Below are positions 11,594 through 23,251 of a DNA stretch of 64,000 nt, one piece after another; position 1 is the stretch's first letter, and each line of letters starts with the position of its first letter. Origin of the DNA: Phytophthora quininea (lineage: Eukaryota > Oomycota > Peronosporomycetes > Peronosporales > Peronosporaceae). A program made the translations under genes and the position numbers. The notes under the pieces are model-generated. The model was not told the DNA's origin. It did not search any database and worked only from the letters and a program-made list of their open reading frames with translations. Location of the stretch: the NCBI GenBank assembly GCA_011947345.1, contig JAAVTG010000068.1, forward strand, positions 1 through 64,000, written 5' to 3'.

Positions 11594-12090
11594 CTACTGG
11601 TTCTTGTTGTCGGCTTCAGACAATTCGCCTCCGAGGTTGAAGCCTGACCAACTGCACACATTCGCGACCCCGTGGCGTCTGATGCGAGACATGGATCGCA
11701 CCATGAAGGATGAAATATTGTCGTTGATTTCCTTGGATGCGAACTCGCGGATTCCTCCGCCGTGGGAAGTCGCACCGACTGCTGGTTGCCACCACATTTC
11801 TTGTCTGCGTAGAAGGTGATGAAGGCCTTCCCGGCCCAACCTGTCGTCGGAAGCCCTGACCACTTTGCAGACGCGACTTTGTTGTCGAGGCCGTCACAGT
11901 TGATGCTGTAGCAGCGATTGGGGACGGTAAAGTTCATCACCAGCAGCAGGTTGTTGTAGTAGATGCCGGAGTAGAGCTTGATCTGGCCTTCAAAGGGAGT
12001 GTAGGCCTTCATATCGCTATCACCCAAGCAATTTTCTGTGGACATGACGACCAGCAAGAACACAGCGACGAGAAGAGAGGAAGTCGACAT
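11594..12090 (-). CDS. Beta/gamma-crystallin-like secreted protein, one frame break
   Basis: Starts at ATG 12090 with a strong signal peptide (MSTSSLLVAVFLLVVMST). The domain shows IKLYSGIYYNNLLL, NRCYSINC, first motif DNKVAS, GLPTTGWAGK, TFYADKKCGGN; then a one-base shift near 11775 moves to the frame carrying second motif NDNISSFMV and the C-terminal Cys (NVCSW), ending at 11594. As written, the first frame runs on to 11590 with an unrelated tail. Tandem paralogue of the gene at 10916. Confidence 0.65.
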
Positions 12091-12328
12091 TACAGCAAAA
12101 CGCACACTGAAGAGCACGACCAAAGGACTTTAGCACCTCCATAACATCGTTCGAGAAAAATTGGATGGCATTCGAGTGGTACGACGAGCTCGTTTATGAT
12201 TTCGTTCGGCGATTCCAACACTTTACCATCTTAAAAATGTCGTAGATCATCGAGTTGTGAACTACGAACACGCCAAACGTTTAAACCACCTTCTTGCCAT
12301 ATTTTGATTTGCCACTCTGCCGCGCATT

Positions 12329-13503
12329 ATGAAGAAAGACATTTCAATTAGCATGACAGGAAGCGAAGTGGCCTCGGAATTTCTCGTTCATCGTTTGAGA
12401 TCTAGACTAAACACTCCAGACTCAAAAACGATAACATGCGTGGTGATGATGGAATTCCTGTTAAAGGCCGAGACGAGGTGGTGCGATGGCGCCTGCTCCC
12501 TCACATCCGAGACGGACTACCACACATTGTTGACTTGGCCAGCGAGCCATTACTGCCACTTGAAGAAGCCGCGACGAAGGCGGTAGAATCGAGTCAAGTG
12601 CTGTGGCTTCGGCAATTACTGGACAGACCGGAATGTTGGGCGACCATCCTGTTGGCTGTCGCTGCATCAAGTAATGGCCACGTTGAAGCAGTGGAGACTA
12701 TTTTCGCCCTGAACATATACTACAGAGAGCATTGTATGGCGCGGGAAGCCATGGAGGTTTCCACAGCGCATGGCAACTTGGACGTAGCGAAATTCGTCTG
12801 TGGGGTTATTCACGGCGGCATTTAACCGTGGCTTCTCGACGCGGAATATTTTCTCTGGAACTATGCTAAGCGCTTCCCGACTCTTTCGAAAACTTGGGCA
12901 ATCGATTCGCTGGAGATCAGCTCCGTACTGAGAAGAATGTTCATGATCTCTCCATTGTTTGTGTTCACAAACGCTTCGTTTAAATGTTGCGAAGACGCGA
13001 CTGCCCAGCCACCTTCATGAAGATCTCGACAATCACCTGAGGAGAAACCTTTCCAGTATCGTGGAGGAACTCAACAATGCAGCGACAACTGCAGCGTCAA
13101 ACGCTTCGTCAATCGACGCCAGATTCAAGACTTGGTAACCGTACAGATATCTCTGTGCCTCCATCCATCGCTTGCGAGGTGGGCCAGCAAACTATCGTAG
13201 TCATCATCACCTTGGAATAGCTCGCGAAATTTTCATTCATGAATTTCGCACTTGTTGCTCAGTGTCGACTGTGGTTATTTTGGACTGATCAAGAGTATTT
13301 TGAATCACATGTCTCCCGAATCTGTCACCAAGGCTTTCTTGGATGCTGTGAAACGTGGATATACTCCCGTTGTTGAACTTCTATTCGCTTATCAGCGCGC
13401 CTCTGCTGTAGAGATACATGAGGCTATTAAGCGCACCATGGAGATTGAGAGATACGACATAGTTGCAGTTTTGATGAACAACCCCAAGTATCACAGCGTC
13501 TAA
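12329..13503 (+). pseudogene. Ankyrin-repeat-like protein, decayed
   Basis: Fragments in changing frames resemble the degenerate ankyrin proteins common in oomycetes: AASSNGHVEAVETIFALN and HGNLDVAKFVCGVIH (12660-12810), and AVKRGYTPVVELLFAYQ (about 13346-13400). The first fragment ends in TAA at about 12822, after which the same frame stays open (PWLLDAEYFLWNYAKRFP), so this is a nonsense codon inside old coding sequence. Further shifts occur after about 13015. No intact protein can be read. Confidence 0.5.
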
Positions 13504-14965
13504 AGAATGAGGCGTTGATTGGAGCTGCTTGTTTCGAAGGATGCCAAGGAAAGACATTCGTCGAAATCTCCAATCAATGGTGATCTAACAGCGTTCCGGA
13601 GAAAGCACGCAAGGCAGCAAAGGACTCCAAAAGGAAAAGAGGCCATACGTATGAAGCTACACACAATCCAGAAGCAATAGATGCCAGTATATTATGGCCA
13701 TCGATGGGTTTTCTCGAGGAAACCTCAACAGATTTTATGCGCAATGAAAATGATCATCCGTCTGCACGTACTTGCTCTCCGTGGGTCGACTGCAACGAAC
13801 CAAACTCGCGTTCGACCACAGAACTGATCCATCAGCCGCACAATCCATCGCAGCTTCTACTGAACAAATGTTGTCCTCCACTACCCCATTGCGGGCCAAT
13901 CTTCCAGCCGATACGGCAGACAGCACTCCCTTCCAGACGCGAAACATATCCACAACACCGTGGAAAGTGTACCACGAAAGGACCTCGTTTTGGAAATTTG
14001 TCATGGGAGTGAATATACCCGCAGCCTACCTGTTGGTAGGAAAGTCTGCACCAGTGGTGGTGCACGGTTCCCTGTCTTGTCGACACGTTCACTTCGTCGA
14101 GATAGACCTTCTGCTCTTACTGATCCCAGTCGTACGTCAATAAGAGATGATACCGACATATCGGGTCCAAGTCACGCTTCACAACCTCGAGGTCGTCCAG
14201 AACGGAACATTTCAGATCCGTCGTCGAGATCATCGCAAATGGCTGGAACACAGAGACGAACTGCCGCTCAGCACTTTGTCCGACTGGCCTTCAAAGAGGA
14301 CGCCATCCCATACGATCTCCTCTGAATCTGGCAGCAAGAAGAACCACGTGTCAAAGCTGAACGACTTGCTTTTCCACGTACGTGCAGAGGTCGAACTCGT
14401 AGTACTTCCAAACCGTAGGCGATGGAGCTCTCTACAAGGTTCGGACTTGATCGTTGCGGTCCGAGCGGGCAGCTTTGGACTGAAGAGACGAACTTCTGCA
14501 AGTACTTTTGTTTCCAAGTGATATTGTCGACTCCGGCGTCGGCGGATTCTTTTGATTGTTACCACGGGAACTTGCTCGAGATACGGTGCAGCTGTTCCGG
14601 AAACAAGTTCACGCTGAGTTTCTTCATAAGTTTCTTTTCTGGATTTGCAATGCACGCTGCATACTTGAGACGGCGTCAAACAAAAACATATTGGTACGAA
14701 TCACGATTCAATGGCTTCGTTTGAGAGGGGTGCCTTTCCTACGTGTTGAGTCCTTGTTTGCTGGAATGTTGAAAACGCGAGGAGCTCGAGGAGCAGTGCC
14801 ATCGTCAAAAACTGCATGTATAGGCAGTCAAAATCACATATATTTTCAAATTATCGGAAAGCAGCCGAAAAAGGGTGGTTTTAGACGTTTTAGACGAATG
14901 ATTTTAATTCGAAATTTGATTGGTCGACTTTAAGTGCGATTATCTCGATAACTCTAAATGGTTCA
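13504..14965. other. Gene-poor stretch with unrecognised coding remnants
   Basis: Both strands hold short open stretches but no coherent gene. Minus-strand fragments such as FLLPDSEEIVWDGVLFEGQ (about 14280-14340) and WCRLSYQQVGCGYIHSHDK (about 14000-14060) look protein-like and may come from one decayed minus-strand gene, possibly of the START-like family frequent in oomycetes; that assignment is weak. Confidence 0.25.
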
Positions 14966-15109
14966 TTAGGGGTTTCAAAGTTGTCATTAATGATGATTTT
15001 CTTTAAAGAAAAATTAGCTTCATCGTTTGACTGACTGACACGACAGATGCAACTTTGAAACGGATAAACGATTAGACTCATATTTGCAACAAGCCGGTAG
15101 GAGCCAACA

Positions 15110-16593
15110 ATGGCCGTCTCCTCAGCACCAAAAAGCCCAACGCAGCGACCTCCACTACTCTCAGAAGACACGCACAGGGCCGCGCTCCACGACGCCAAGT
15201 ACCAATACGGACGTGGATTTGAGGCGTAGCACCCACGAAACCTTTCTTCGCTTCTTCCAGTGTCCACGACACCAAGAACGGCGCGTACTCCGCACGCAGG
15301 ACCCCAAGACCGCACACTGCACCCCAAGCCCTATCAAAAGCCACCACAGCCGCGTGCCTCGACGTCTAAGTCCCCCAGACCGGCACAGCAGCCGACCAAA
15401 TCCTGTCCAGCGACGAGAGCGTCGCGTGCGCTCCGTCAAGCCGACCCAAACGACTCGTGCCGCGAGTACCGGGCCGATAAGAGCACCGCGCCGGCAAGTT
15501 CGCACAAGAAGCTGTCCACCAGCAAAGCAACGTGCGCCGCGAGGAGCAGCGCGGAGAAGACTGTGTGTCAAACCGTCCAGTATCAGGAGGAACGGCTAAC
15601 GTACGATCTAGCAGCTACAATGCCATCCAGTGACCGGAAGAAAATGTCGACGTGGCTGAATGATCAATTCTTTATGCTGCGGATTTACGAGATGTCTGTG
15701 GAATGGCGTTCGGATGGAGGCAATTGGGTGATAACACAGGCAAATGATTTCATGAGCTGGATAGCGTACTTATCTAGCGTGCGGACGTTGTCACCGCCAA
15801 CTCCCATCGAGAAAAGTACCAGCTACTCTGAAATGATCTTTCGACTACCGGACGCCGAGTTTCGCCAGGCTATTCGCGTTGAAAAAGCAATCTTTGTTGA
15901 GCTTGTGGCGTTGATCGCAGGTGACGCGGTGCTTTCCAATGGTAGCAACTACTGGCAGAGACCCATACACCTCCACGTAGCAGCAACGCTTGAGCGATTG
16001 GGAACGTATGGCAACGGGGATCGACCGGAAGAATTGCTAGGGCATACGGTTTTGCCACCGGAACTGTCACTCTGTACGCAAAACGTGTTGTGTCTGCTCT
16101 GCTGACGTTGCTACAACCAATTTGTGACGTGGCCCAGCACACACACGCGCCGTGTGACGTCGACATTTTGTGGTCTACGATATGGAATGGAGGGAGCTGT
16201 AGGCTTCGTCGACGGCACACATTTCATTTTCGGCCAGAAGCCCGGAATTGATGGGGAGGCATATTTCAACCGGAAGAAGTGGTATTCGTCGTGGCATCCG
16301 CTCGTGTCGTGAACGAGATCTGCTTAGGCTTACTCAAGAATAGGTGGGCTTTTCTGAAGGGCATATCCACTCAAATAAGAGTGAAAGAAGATTTCCAGGT
16401 AAACGAGCAGTGCATGGCGTGTGTGATGCTGCACAACTTTGCGTTAGCATACCATGATGTTGATCCATTTGAAATCGCGGAACTAGATGACGAAAATGAC
16501 GATGAAGACGGTGAATTCCTGCAGACTACGACAATACATCAAGGTGAAGCACTGCGAGAACGAACGAAAGCGATGGTATTAAGTGGTTTATGA
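15110..16593 (+). pseudogene. PIF/Harbinger transposase (DDE_Tnp_4 type), broken
   Basis: From ATG 15110 a basic Ser/Pro/Arg-rich N-terminus leads, with frame shifts, into a helical region (IFRLPDAEFRQAIRVEKAIF, about 15835-15895), a helix-turn-helix stretch (YGFATGTVTLYAKRVVSALL) and the DDE landmark GAVGFVDGTHFIFGQKP (16192-16245, first catalytic Asp). The frame then jumps straight to the terminal part (NEICLGLLKNRWAFLKGI, CVMLHNFAL, 16310-16450), so the segment with the second catalytic Asp is deleted. Ends in an acidic tail at 16593. Frame shifts near 15235, 16035 and 16125 plus the internal deletion make it inactive. Confidence 0.75.
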
Positions 16594-17133
16594 GTCCACC
16601 CAACGTAATGTAACAGCACTACAACGGCACAACCTTCTCTACGAGCGCGAGAGCTTCATCTTCACCTTGACCACGCTCTAACAACCTCAAAAACATATCT
16701 TTGCGCAGCGCAGACTGTTTTTCCTTGAACAGCAGTTCACGTTCGGTTTGTCTGTCTTCCCGTTCTTGTTGCTGTAACGCTTGCTCAGCCTTCCTCTTAG
16801 CTCTGGCTTCAGCCAGCTCATCGCGGCGCCACAGCGACTCAGCATTGAAGGCGTTTTTCGCTAAACTCACGAAACGTCGAGGCAAAATCACGATTCTTGG
16901 CCTGGTTGGCTTTGTCAGCTCCGACATCGCATGCGGTACGAAAAGTTCTTCCTGCGTGTGTAGCTGGTGGAGTTGCCGAAGAGGTGCTTGAGATAGCGCC
17001 AGCGCTGGTAATGATGTTGGCGCATGGGACTCATCCGAGACAAAAGCTCACTGGATACACGTGACTACATTTTTGCGGGCTTGCCGCTATCTAAGGTCCT
17101 GTGAGGGTTCACATTTTGTCGTGTTCCAAAGAG

Positions 17134-17250
17134 GAGTATTTCCCAAAACCAGTACCGATGTACCACCATCGTCCCGGAACCAGTACCTTACTCAAAACCA
17201 GTACTTGTACCAATGAAAGTGCTTGTTCAATTTGGTACATGTTCGTTTCC
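17134..17250 (+). repeat. MULE terminal inverted repeat, left
   Basis: 117 bp, inverse copy of 18052-18168. The only difference I could find is g/a near position 17241 (TACATG versus TACATA). Confidence 0.85.
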
Positions 17251-17328
17251 ATACTATCTTGCACGAGCACGGGATCAGCCATACTTCTATTCAGTTCTGA
17301 GTAAAAATTAATGTTAATTAAAGCGTAT

Positions 17329-17882
17329 TCAGTCGTCTAGGAGGAACGCCATGGACATCCGCGTGGCTGCTTGTTGGGCTACAGCACTTCCTTGCTCAAC
17401 TGGGGTTCTTGCTTGTTGGGATGTTGCTGTTGGAATTTTTGGGAGCTCAAAAGGCGAGGCGATAAGGTCGGAATTCAGTTCATCGCTCTCGCTGCCATGG
17501 CGACGACAAGTTCGCCGGTTGTGACCAACTTCCGTACACGATCTACAAACATAAGTGTTCTTGCCTCTGCTCTCTCCAGCACTAGCGATGCGTCGTTTGA
17601 TGCGGCGACCAGCCTGCTTGTAGTATGGTGAAGGCTTCACTTCGACGAGACCTGGAGGCGTATCGCGCACAGGAAGTGCGATTCTTTGTCGAAGAATTTG
17701 TTAGCGTAGGTACTCACCAAGTATGCCGGATGAAAAGCAACACAATGCATGTTCTCATTGTAGGTGAAGTCCTGCATGAACGTGGTTGCTGCCAATCCGG
17801 AGCTGAATGGCATTCCCAGTTTCAGCACGGTTGTTCCGTGCAGGCTTGTCAGATCCAATTGCGCGCGACTTGATGAAGTCAT
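17329..17882 (-). pseudogene. MURA-like transposase C-terminal fragment with CCHC zinc knuckle
   Basis: Minus-strand reading from 17882 gives FMQDFTYNENMHCVAFHPAY, a SWIM-like region, then after a frame break near 17640 GRRIKRRIASAGE and the knuckle CRSCTEVGHNRRTC (C-x2-C-x4-H-x4-C, about 17539-17580). Basic linker plus CCHC knuckle is the usual end of MULE transposases. Ends at 17329. The catalytic DDE core is absent. Confidence 0.6.
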
Positions 17883-18051
17883 GGTTGCTAGGGTGTCCGG
17901 AGGTAGAAAAGCTGCTTGTAGAGGTCGTTGTTGTCAAGATTGAGAATGGTGCGATGGAGGGAGGGGTGCTAAACTTGCTGCAACAGCCCTTCCGCTAACG
18001 CTGTCCATGCCAGACTCTTCCGCTGCTAAGATTGTTGGGACGTTCGGTACT

Positions 18052-18168
18052 GGAAACGAATATGTACCAAATTGAACAAGCACTTTCATTGGTACAAGTA
18101 CTGGTTTTGAGTAAGGTACTGGTTCCGGGACGATGGTGGTACATCGGTACTGGTTTTGGGAAATACTC
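18052..18168 (-). repeat. MULE terminal inverted repeat, right
   Basis: 117 bp, inverse copy of 17134-17250; followed directly by the target duplication TTCCAAAGAG. Confidence 0.85.
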
Positions 18169-19368
18169 TTCCAAAGAGTGCTTTCAACCGATAGAAAAAT
18201 GGGCATGCTGCCTCAATAGCCTGCTCCAGTGTCTTGCCTTCGTTAATCTCTTGCTGAGTCAAACCGAAGCCCGTCTGAGAGTCAACACAAGCCTTGGTTT
18301 TCTTGTAGACCTTAATGTACGATGTCCATCGGCTTTGGCAGGTACGCGCATCCCATCGCGTTGTATACTTTACTGGCACGCTTAGACCTTGCTCAAAGAA
18401 GGCGGTAATACGAGACGAAAAAACGTAGTCAGCCATCCGTCTAAACCCCGCAATTTTCGTCTGCGTCCCGCCAAAGGACTTTGAGTGTTCCTCGGTAGAT
18501 TTCCCGACGATTATGCTAAACTGAGAGGGCACTTCTAGCCAATCTACTATAAACTGCTTTTGCAGCTGTGTGGTGTGCCCACCAGTTGCAGCCGCAGCGC
18601 GTGGAATTTTCCCAAGTGTGCTCCTCCCTCCACACACTCGTCTCATAAATACGAGTCGTCAAAACTAAAAAAATAGGCGACAAAATATTCTTCAAAAGAT
18701 GCGTGCCTCGAGGCTTATTTTTTGCCAGCGCAAATCCTAGTTTTTCCAAAAAAATCGTCATTAATTGCTACCCCTAATAGTATCATCCATGACGGCGTCT
18801 CATTCGTTTACGTTCATTTTTCCTTCAAATCTACACGGTTCTGCTCTCCATCGGGTTTTGGATGGCAGGTTTACTGGCTACTTTTGTCACTCAGATAACC
18901 GCAATCTTCCCAACAAAGACCAGTGCAAAGCAATTGTATCATGGAGGTTTGGCTCCGGGAACCGCTGATGGTGGTTAGCTCCTCGCCCAAGCAATTGTTT
19001 TCCGGGCGTGCATTCCAACCCAAAGGGTTCATGCACTTTGTTGCTTGTTGATGAATTTCCGTTGGCTTCGTGATAGTACGTGTGACCTGGGATCTGATCT
19101 GGTCACAGGTAGTTGCACTGACTTATTATACTGTATAGTTACCGACGGTACTTATCGCAGTTTACGCTTGTGCATGACCGCAAGCAAGGATGACTTCTGT
19201 CTCTGAGACCCGTGAGCAGATCCTGTTCGGTGCATGCATTTCCGTATGAAACCTCCCCTCAATGGCGCAGTAAACTTCGTCACTATGATGTCGAAAGTCC
19301 TGCGCTGACAAAACACCTCGCTCACTCTCCGATTCCCTCGGCAGAACGCACCAGCTGATCCACCAGCC

Positions 19369-19737
19369 ATGCGTGGACTCCGCCTCTTGATCGTTGTGTT
19401 GGTCGTGCTCTTCGCTTCTGCTTTTGGCGACAATACCGAGCACCGCTCGCTTCGAATCGCAGTCGAGGACAACACTGAAGAGAGGAATCCGCGAGTTTGC
19501 GAAAGGGTTGAAGACCAGCGCGAACGCCAAGTACCAAGCCACCAAGGCGAGGTTCAAAGAGGCCTGGGACGAGTCCAAGATGTACACTACCATCAAGACA
19601 AAGATCAAGCACTACGACTCGCGGGACCCCTTCTGGCAGAAGGCCAGAGAAGCCAACCGCAAGAATACACAGTGATCTCTAGGAGCTTTGGAGGCTGCTC
19701 TACGGTAGTGAACTGCGAAGTTTCAGAACATTCATAA
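19369..19737 (+). CDS. RxLR-dEER effector-like secreted protein, array copy 1, alternative frame after dEER
   Basis: Signal peptide (residues 1-20, core LLIVVLVVLFASAF), RSLR at 26-29 and EER at 37-39: the leader associated with delivery of oomycete effectors into plant cells. The run after the EER codons reads GAAGAGAGGAATCC, two bases shorter than in copies 2 and 3, so translation enters another frame and ends at 19737 (122 residues) instead of at 19675. Whether this alternative tail is made or is a null allele cannot be told. No host target is known. Same length and frame as copy 4, but the deletion differs in sequence. Confidence 0.75.
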   Translation: MRGLRLLIVVLVVLFASAFGDNTEHRSLRIAVEDNTEERNPRVCERVEDQRERQVPSHQGEVQRGLGRVQDVHYHQDKDQALRLAGPLLAEGQRSQPQEYTVISRSFGGCSTVVNCEVSEHS

Positions 19738-19960
19738 TTCTGGTAAAGCGAAAGCATTGGTGAAAGCCACGAGCTTCTCCTTGGTCGTAGCTTTTGATCG
19801 ACAGCCCCACAACGCAATGTAAGAAGAATCAGGCGTCGATTCGGGCTACTCGCTACGGTGGACGCGGGGGCAAGAGAAGTTCTGAAGCACGTAAGGTGGC
19901 AAAAGTCGCAGAAAACAAGCAGACTTCGCGAACACAAACGAATTGACCCGAACAAGATTT

Positions 19961-21072
19961 TTAGGACAACAATAAGAACCAATTTCCGGGAGGATCGCCT
20001 GACCTCAATATCATCGGGTATAATGTACAACTAACACAGCTAGATAGCCCTGCAGTCCGACTTGCTAGCTGCATCGCTGCCTGCAGCAACGTTTGTAAAT
20101 CCTGACGGACATGCGCTTGGTACTCCTGCAACTTGGTATCATCGCATGGATTTAACCGAGGCGAAAGCAGAGGCAAATTGACAAGCCGCAGCAGCGCAAA
20201 CTGGTGCAGGAGCAGCAGCTCCTGTCCTCTGGACACCCAAAGTATTTGCATCTTCAAGACCAACAAGCCCAAGCGCTACAGCAACGATGCAAGACGGAGT
20301 ATACACCTGAGGGTACGACCCATTCGCCAGCTCATCAACGAGCGCAGTACGGAGCGACTCGAAATACTTCTCCACACTCGGTTCGCGATGAGTTGATGTC
20401 AGCGCCGAGAGTCAACACAGTAATAGCCACTGCTGCAGGCTTCTTCACAATTAAAGACACTCTAGTAGTAGTCTAAGATATCCATCTCAGCGTTCGCGAA
20501 CCTCAGTAGTGCACCCAAAATGAACGAGCCGTTCTTCTCTTCCAGCGACGCAATATGCGCTCGAAACGGAGCAGCCACGTTATACACGCAACTTCATATC
20601 CTCGCATGGCAGCAGCCATCCAATGCAGAAATACCCCCATCAGCCGTCCAGCCACGCTATCAACTACTGCCTTCGCCGTTCCATACAGTGGCTTCCTCAA
20701 CACAGCATCCCACAATGCACAGCAAAACAACGTCTGCGTCTCCTTGTCACAGTGAGTCCTCGACGTAGGAAAGCTCTCTGGTGGCGGAGAAGTCGGCATC
20801 AGTCCCACAAACTGCTCTACATTACTGCCTCGAGCTCCAGCCACTCGTAATGCCTCCACAGAGCAGCCCAACTCGACCCACAGCAGCCAAAACTTCATCG
20901 GAAGGGCCTTCTTCAGATGCTCTCCACGCCAATAGGAGAACACCTTCGTCGCCTCTGTCAGTATGTCGCTATTTACACTACTCTTCTCTTCATTTTCCAC
21001 TTGGTCGGACACTCCAACTTCCTGGGACAGCGTCCGAATTTGTCTGTGAACTGTCGCCAAAAGTCTGCACAT
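19961..21072 (-). pseudogene. Truncated copy of the neighbour gene, array unit 1
   Basis: Copy of 42420-43696 lacking its first 60 or so codons at the unit junction. An internal Met could start a 189-residue product (20503-21072), but a 4-bp deletion near 20580 changes frame and a 19-bp insertion near 20460 adds stops. The 3' part remains readable to about 19961. Unit 1 also lacks two bases near 20212 relative to the other units. Confidence 0.75.
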
Positions 21073-21541
21073 CGCAGAATGGACGCGTTCAGCCTCCTCG
21101 AGGCAATTTTATCATGGAGGTTTGTCTCCGGGAACCGCTGATGGTGGTTAGCTCCTCGCCCAAGCAATTGTTTTCCGGGCGTGCATTCCAACCCAAAGGG
21201 TTCATGCACTTTGTTGCTTGTTGATGAATTTCCGTTGGCTTCGTGATAGTACGTGTGACCTGGGATCTGATCTGGTCACAGGTAGTTGCACTGACTTATT
21301 ATACTGTATAGTTACCGACGGTACTTATCGCAGTTTACGCTTGTGCATGACCGCAAGCAAGGATGACTTCTGTCTCTGAGACCCGTGAGCAGATCCTGTT
21401 CGGTGCATGCATTTCCGTATGAAACCTCCCCTCAATGGCGCAGTAAACTTCGTCACTATGACGTCGAAAGTCCTGCGCTGACAAAACACCTCGCTCACTC
21501 TCCGATTCCCTCGGCAGAACGCACCAGCTGATCCACCAGCC

Positions 21542-21850
21542 ATGCGTGGACTCCGCCTCTTGATCGTTGTGTTGGTCGTGCTCTTCGCTTCTGCTTTTGG
21601 CGACAATACCGAGCACCGCTCGCTTCGAATCGCAGTCGAGGACAACACTGAAGAGAGAGGAATCCGCGAGTTTGCGAAAGGGTTGAAGACCAGCGCGAAC
21701 GCCAAGTACCAAGCCACCAAGGCGAGGTTCAAAGAGGCCTGGGACGAGTCCAAGATGTACACTACCATCAAGACAAAGATCAAGCACTACGACTCGCGGG
21801 ACCCCTTCTGGCAGAAGGCCAGAGAAGCCAACCGCAAGAATACACAGTGA
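21542..21850 (+). CDS. RxLR-dEER effector-like secreted protein, array copy 2, intact
   Basis: 102-residue protein: signal peptide to about residue 20, RSLR at 26-29, EER at 37-39, then a short basic helical C-terminus (motifs FAKGLKTSANAKYQ and KARFKEAWDESK) rich in Lys and lacking Cys. RxLR-dEER proteins are secreted virulence factors of Peronosporales; this identification rests on motif, position and signal peptide. I do not recognise a WY fold; the C-terminus is too short for a full one. The region from the EER codons is GAAGAGAGAGGAATCC. Convergent with the truncated neighbour-gene copy. Confidence 0.85.
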   Translation: MRGLRLLIVVLVVLFASAFGDNTEHRSLRIAVEDNTEERGIREFAKGLKTSANAKYQATKARFKEAWDESKMYTTIKTKIKHYDSRDPFWQKAREANRKNTQ

Positions 21851-22135
21851 TCTCTAGGAGCTTTGGAGGCTGCTCTACGGTAGTGAACTGCGAAGTTTCA
21901 GAACATTCATAATTCTGGTAAAGCGAAAGCATTGGTGAAAGCCACGAGCTTCTCCTTGGTCGTAGCTTTTGATCGACAGCCCCACAACGCAATGTAAGAA
22001 GAATCAGGCGTCGATTCGGGCTACTCGCTACGGTGGACGCGGGGGCAAGAGAAGTTCTGAAGCACGTAAGGTGGCAAAAGTCGCAGAAAACAAGCAGACT
22101 TCGCGAACACAAATGAATTGACCCCAACAAGATTT

Positions 22136-23251
22136 TTAGGACAACAATAAGAACCAATTTCCGGGAGGATCGCCTGACCTCAATATCATCGGGTATAATG
22201 TACAACTAACACAGCTAGATAGCCCTGCAGTCCGACTTGCTAGCTGCATCGCTGCCTGCAGCAACGTTTGTAAATCCTGACGGACATGCGCTTGGTACTC
22301 CTGCAACTTGGTATCATCGCATGGATTTAACCGAGGCGAAAGCAGAGGCAAATTGACAAGCCGCAGCAGCGCAAACTGGTGCAGGAGAGCAGCAGCTCCT
22401 GTCCTCTGGACACCCAAAGTATTTGCATCTTCAAGACCAACAAGCCCAAGCGCTACAGCAACGATGCAAGACGGAGTATACACCTGAGGGTACGACCCAT
22501 TCGCCAGCTCATCAACGAGCGCAGTACGGAGCGACTCGAAATACTTCTCCACACTCGGTTCGCGATGAGTTGGTGTCAGCGCGCCGAGAGTCAACACAGT
22601 AATAGCCACTGCTGCAGGCTTCTTCACAATTAAAGACACTCTAGTAGTAGTCTAAGATATCCATCTCAGCGTTCGCGAACCTCAGTAGTGCACCCAAAAT
22701 GAACGAGCCGTTCTTCTCTTCCAGCGACGCAATATGCGCTCGAAACGGAGCAGCCACGTTATACACGCAACTTCATATCCTCGCATGGCAGCAGCCATCC
22801 AATGCAGAAATACCCCCATCAGCCGTCCAGCCACGCTATCAACTACTGCCTTCGCCGTTCCATACAGTGGCTTCCTCAACACAGCATCCCACAATGCACA
22901 GCAAAACAACGTCTGCGTCTCCTTGTCACAGTGAGTCCTCGACGTAGGAAAGCTCTCTGGTGGCGGAGAAGTCGGCATCAGTCCCACAAACTGCTCTACA
23001 TTACTGCCTCGAGCTCCAGCCACTCGTAATGCCTCCACAGAGCAGCCCAACTCGACCCACAGCAGCCAAAACTTCATCGGAAGGGCCTTCTTCAGATGCT
23101 CTCCACGCCAATAGGAGAACACCTTCGTCGCCTCTGTCAGTATGTCGCTATTTACACTACTCTTCTCTTCATTTTCCACTTGGTCGGACACTCCAACTTC
23201 CTGGGACAGCGTCCGAATTTGTCTGTGAACTGTCGCCAAAAGTCTGCACAT
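22136..23251 (-). pseudogene. Truncated copy of the neighbour gene, array unit 2
   Basis: Same 5' truncation, 4-bp deletion (near 22760) and 19-bp insertion (near 22640) as in the other units. It leaves two separate open stretches, 22682-23251 and 22136-22639. The lower stretch keeps the intact C-terminal frame that the parental copy lost by a one-base change. Confidence 0.75.

Larger units (their letters stand above)
17134..18168 (-). mobile_element. Non-autonomous Mutator-like element (MULE) with 117-bp terminal inverted repeats
   Basis: 1,035-bp element whose ends are near-perfect 117-bp inverted repeats (17134-17250 and 18052-18168) beginning GAGTATTTCCCAAAACCAGT. It is flanked by the 10-bp direct repeat TTCCAAAGAG (17124-17133 and 18169-18178), the size expected of a MULE target duplication. 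The interior encodes the C-terminal end of a MURA-like transposase with a zinc knuckle but no transposase core, so it would need help to move. It sits in the SANT-like gene of the Harbinger element. Confidence 0.8.
16619..18646 (-). pseudogene. Myb/SANT-like partner protein of the Harbinger element, split by a MULE
   Basis: N-terminal part (18646 to about 18169): Myb/SANT-like features FIVDWLEVPSQFSIIVGKS, KIAGFRRMADYVF, TCQSRWTSYIKVYKK and FFYRLKALFG. The reading frame is interrupted by the element at 17134-18168. Removing that element and one copy of its target duplication continues the frame with TRQNVNPHRTLDSG. A stop and shift near 17065 follow, then the C-terminal part (16927-16619) with PRRFVSLAKNAFNAESLWRR and a Gln/Glu/Arg-rich coiled coil. 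In PIF/Harbinger elements such proteins help the transposase reach DNA. It ends 25 bp from the convergent transposase stop. Confidence 0.65.
14966..18777 (+). mobile_element. PIF/Harbinger-type DNA transposon, degraded, with nested MULE
   Basis: A transposase gene (plus) and a Myb/SANT-like gene (minus) are convergent, the usual two-gene layout of PIF/Harbinger. The ends show imperfect inverted repeats: TTAGGGGT...TTAATGATGATTTT near 14966-15000 and its complement ...AATCGTCATTAA...ACCCCTAA near 18754-18777, with an 8-nt difference in spacing. TTA and TAA at the borders fit the 3-bp TWA-type target sites only loosely. Internal gene breaks show it is not autonomous. Borders are approximate. 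Confidence 0.6.

Noticed and set aside
15084..15599. Arg/Ser/Pro-rich plus-strand ORF at the transposase start
   Set aside because: Overlaps the basic N-terminal region of the Harbinger transposase in another frame; no separate signal.
21325..21787. Minus-strand ORFs of about 150 codons over each effector gene (also in units 1, 3 and 4)
   Set aside because: They are antisense shadows; the plus strand has signal peptide and RxLR-dEER motifs, and the minus frames have no family features.
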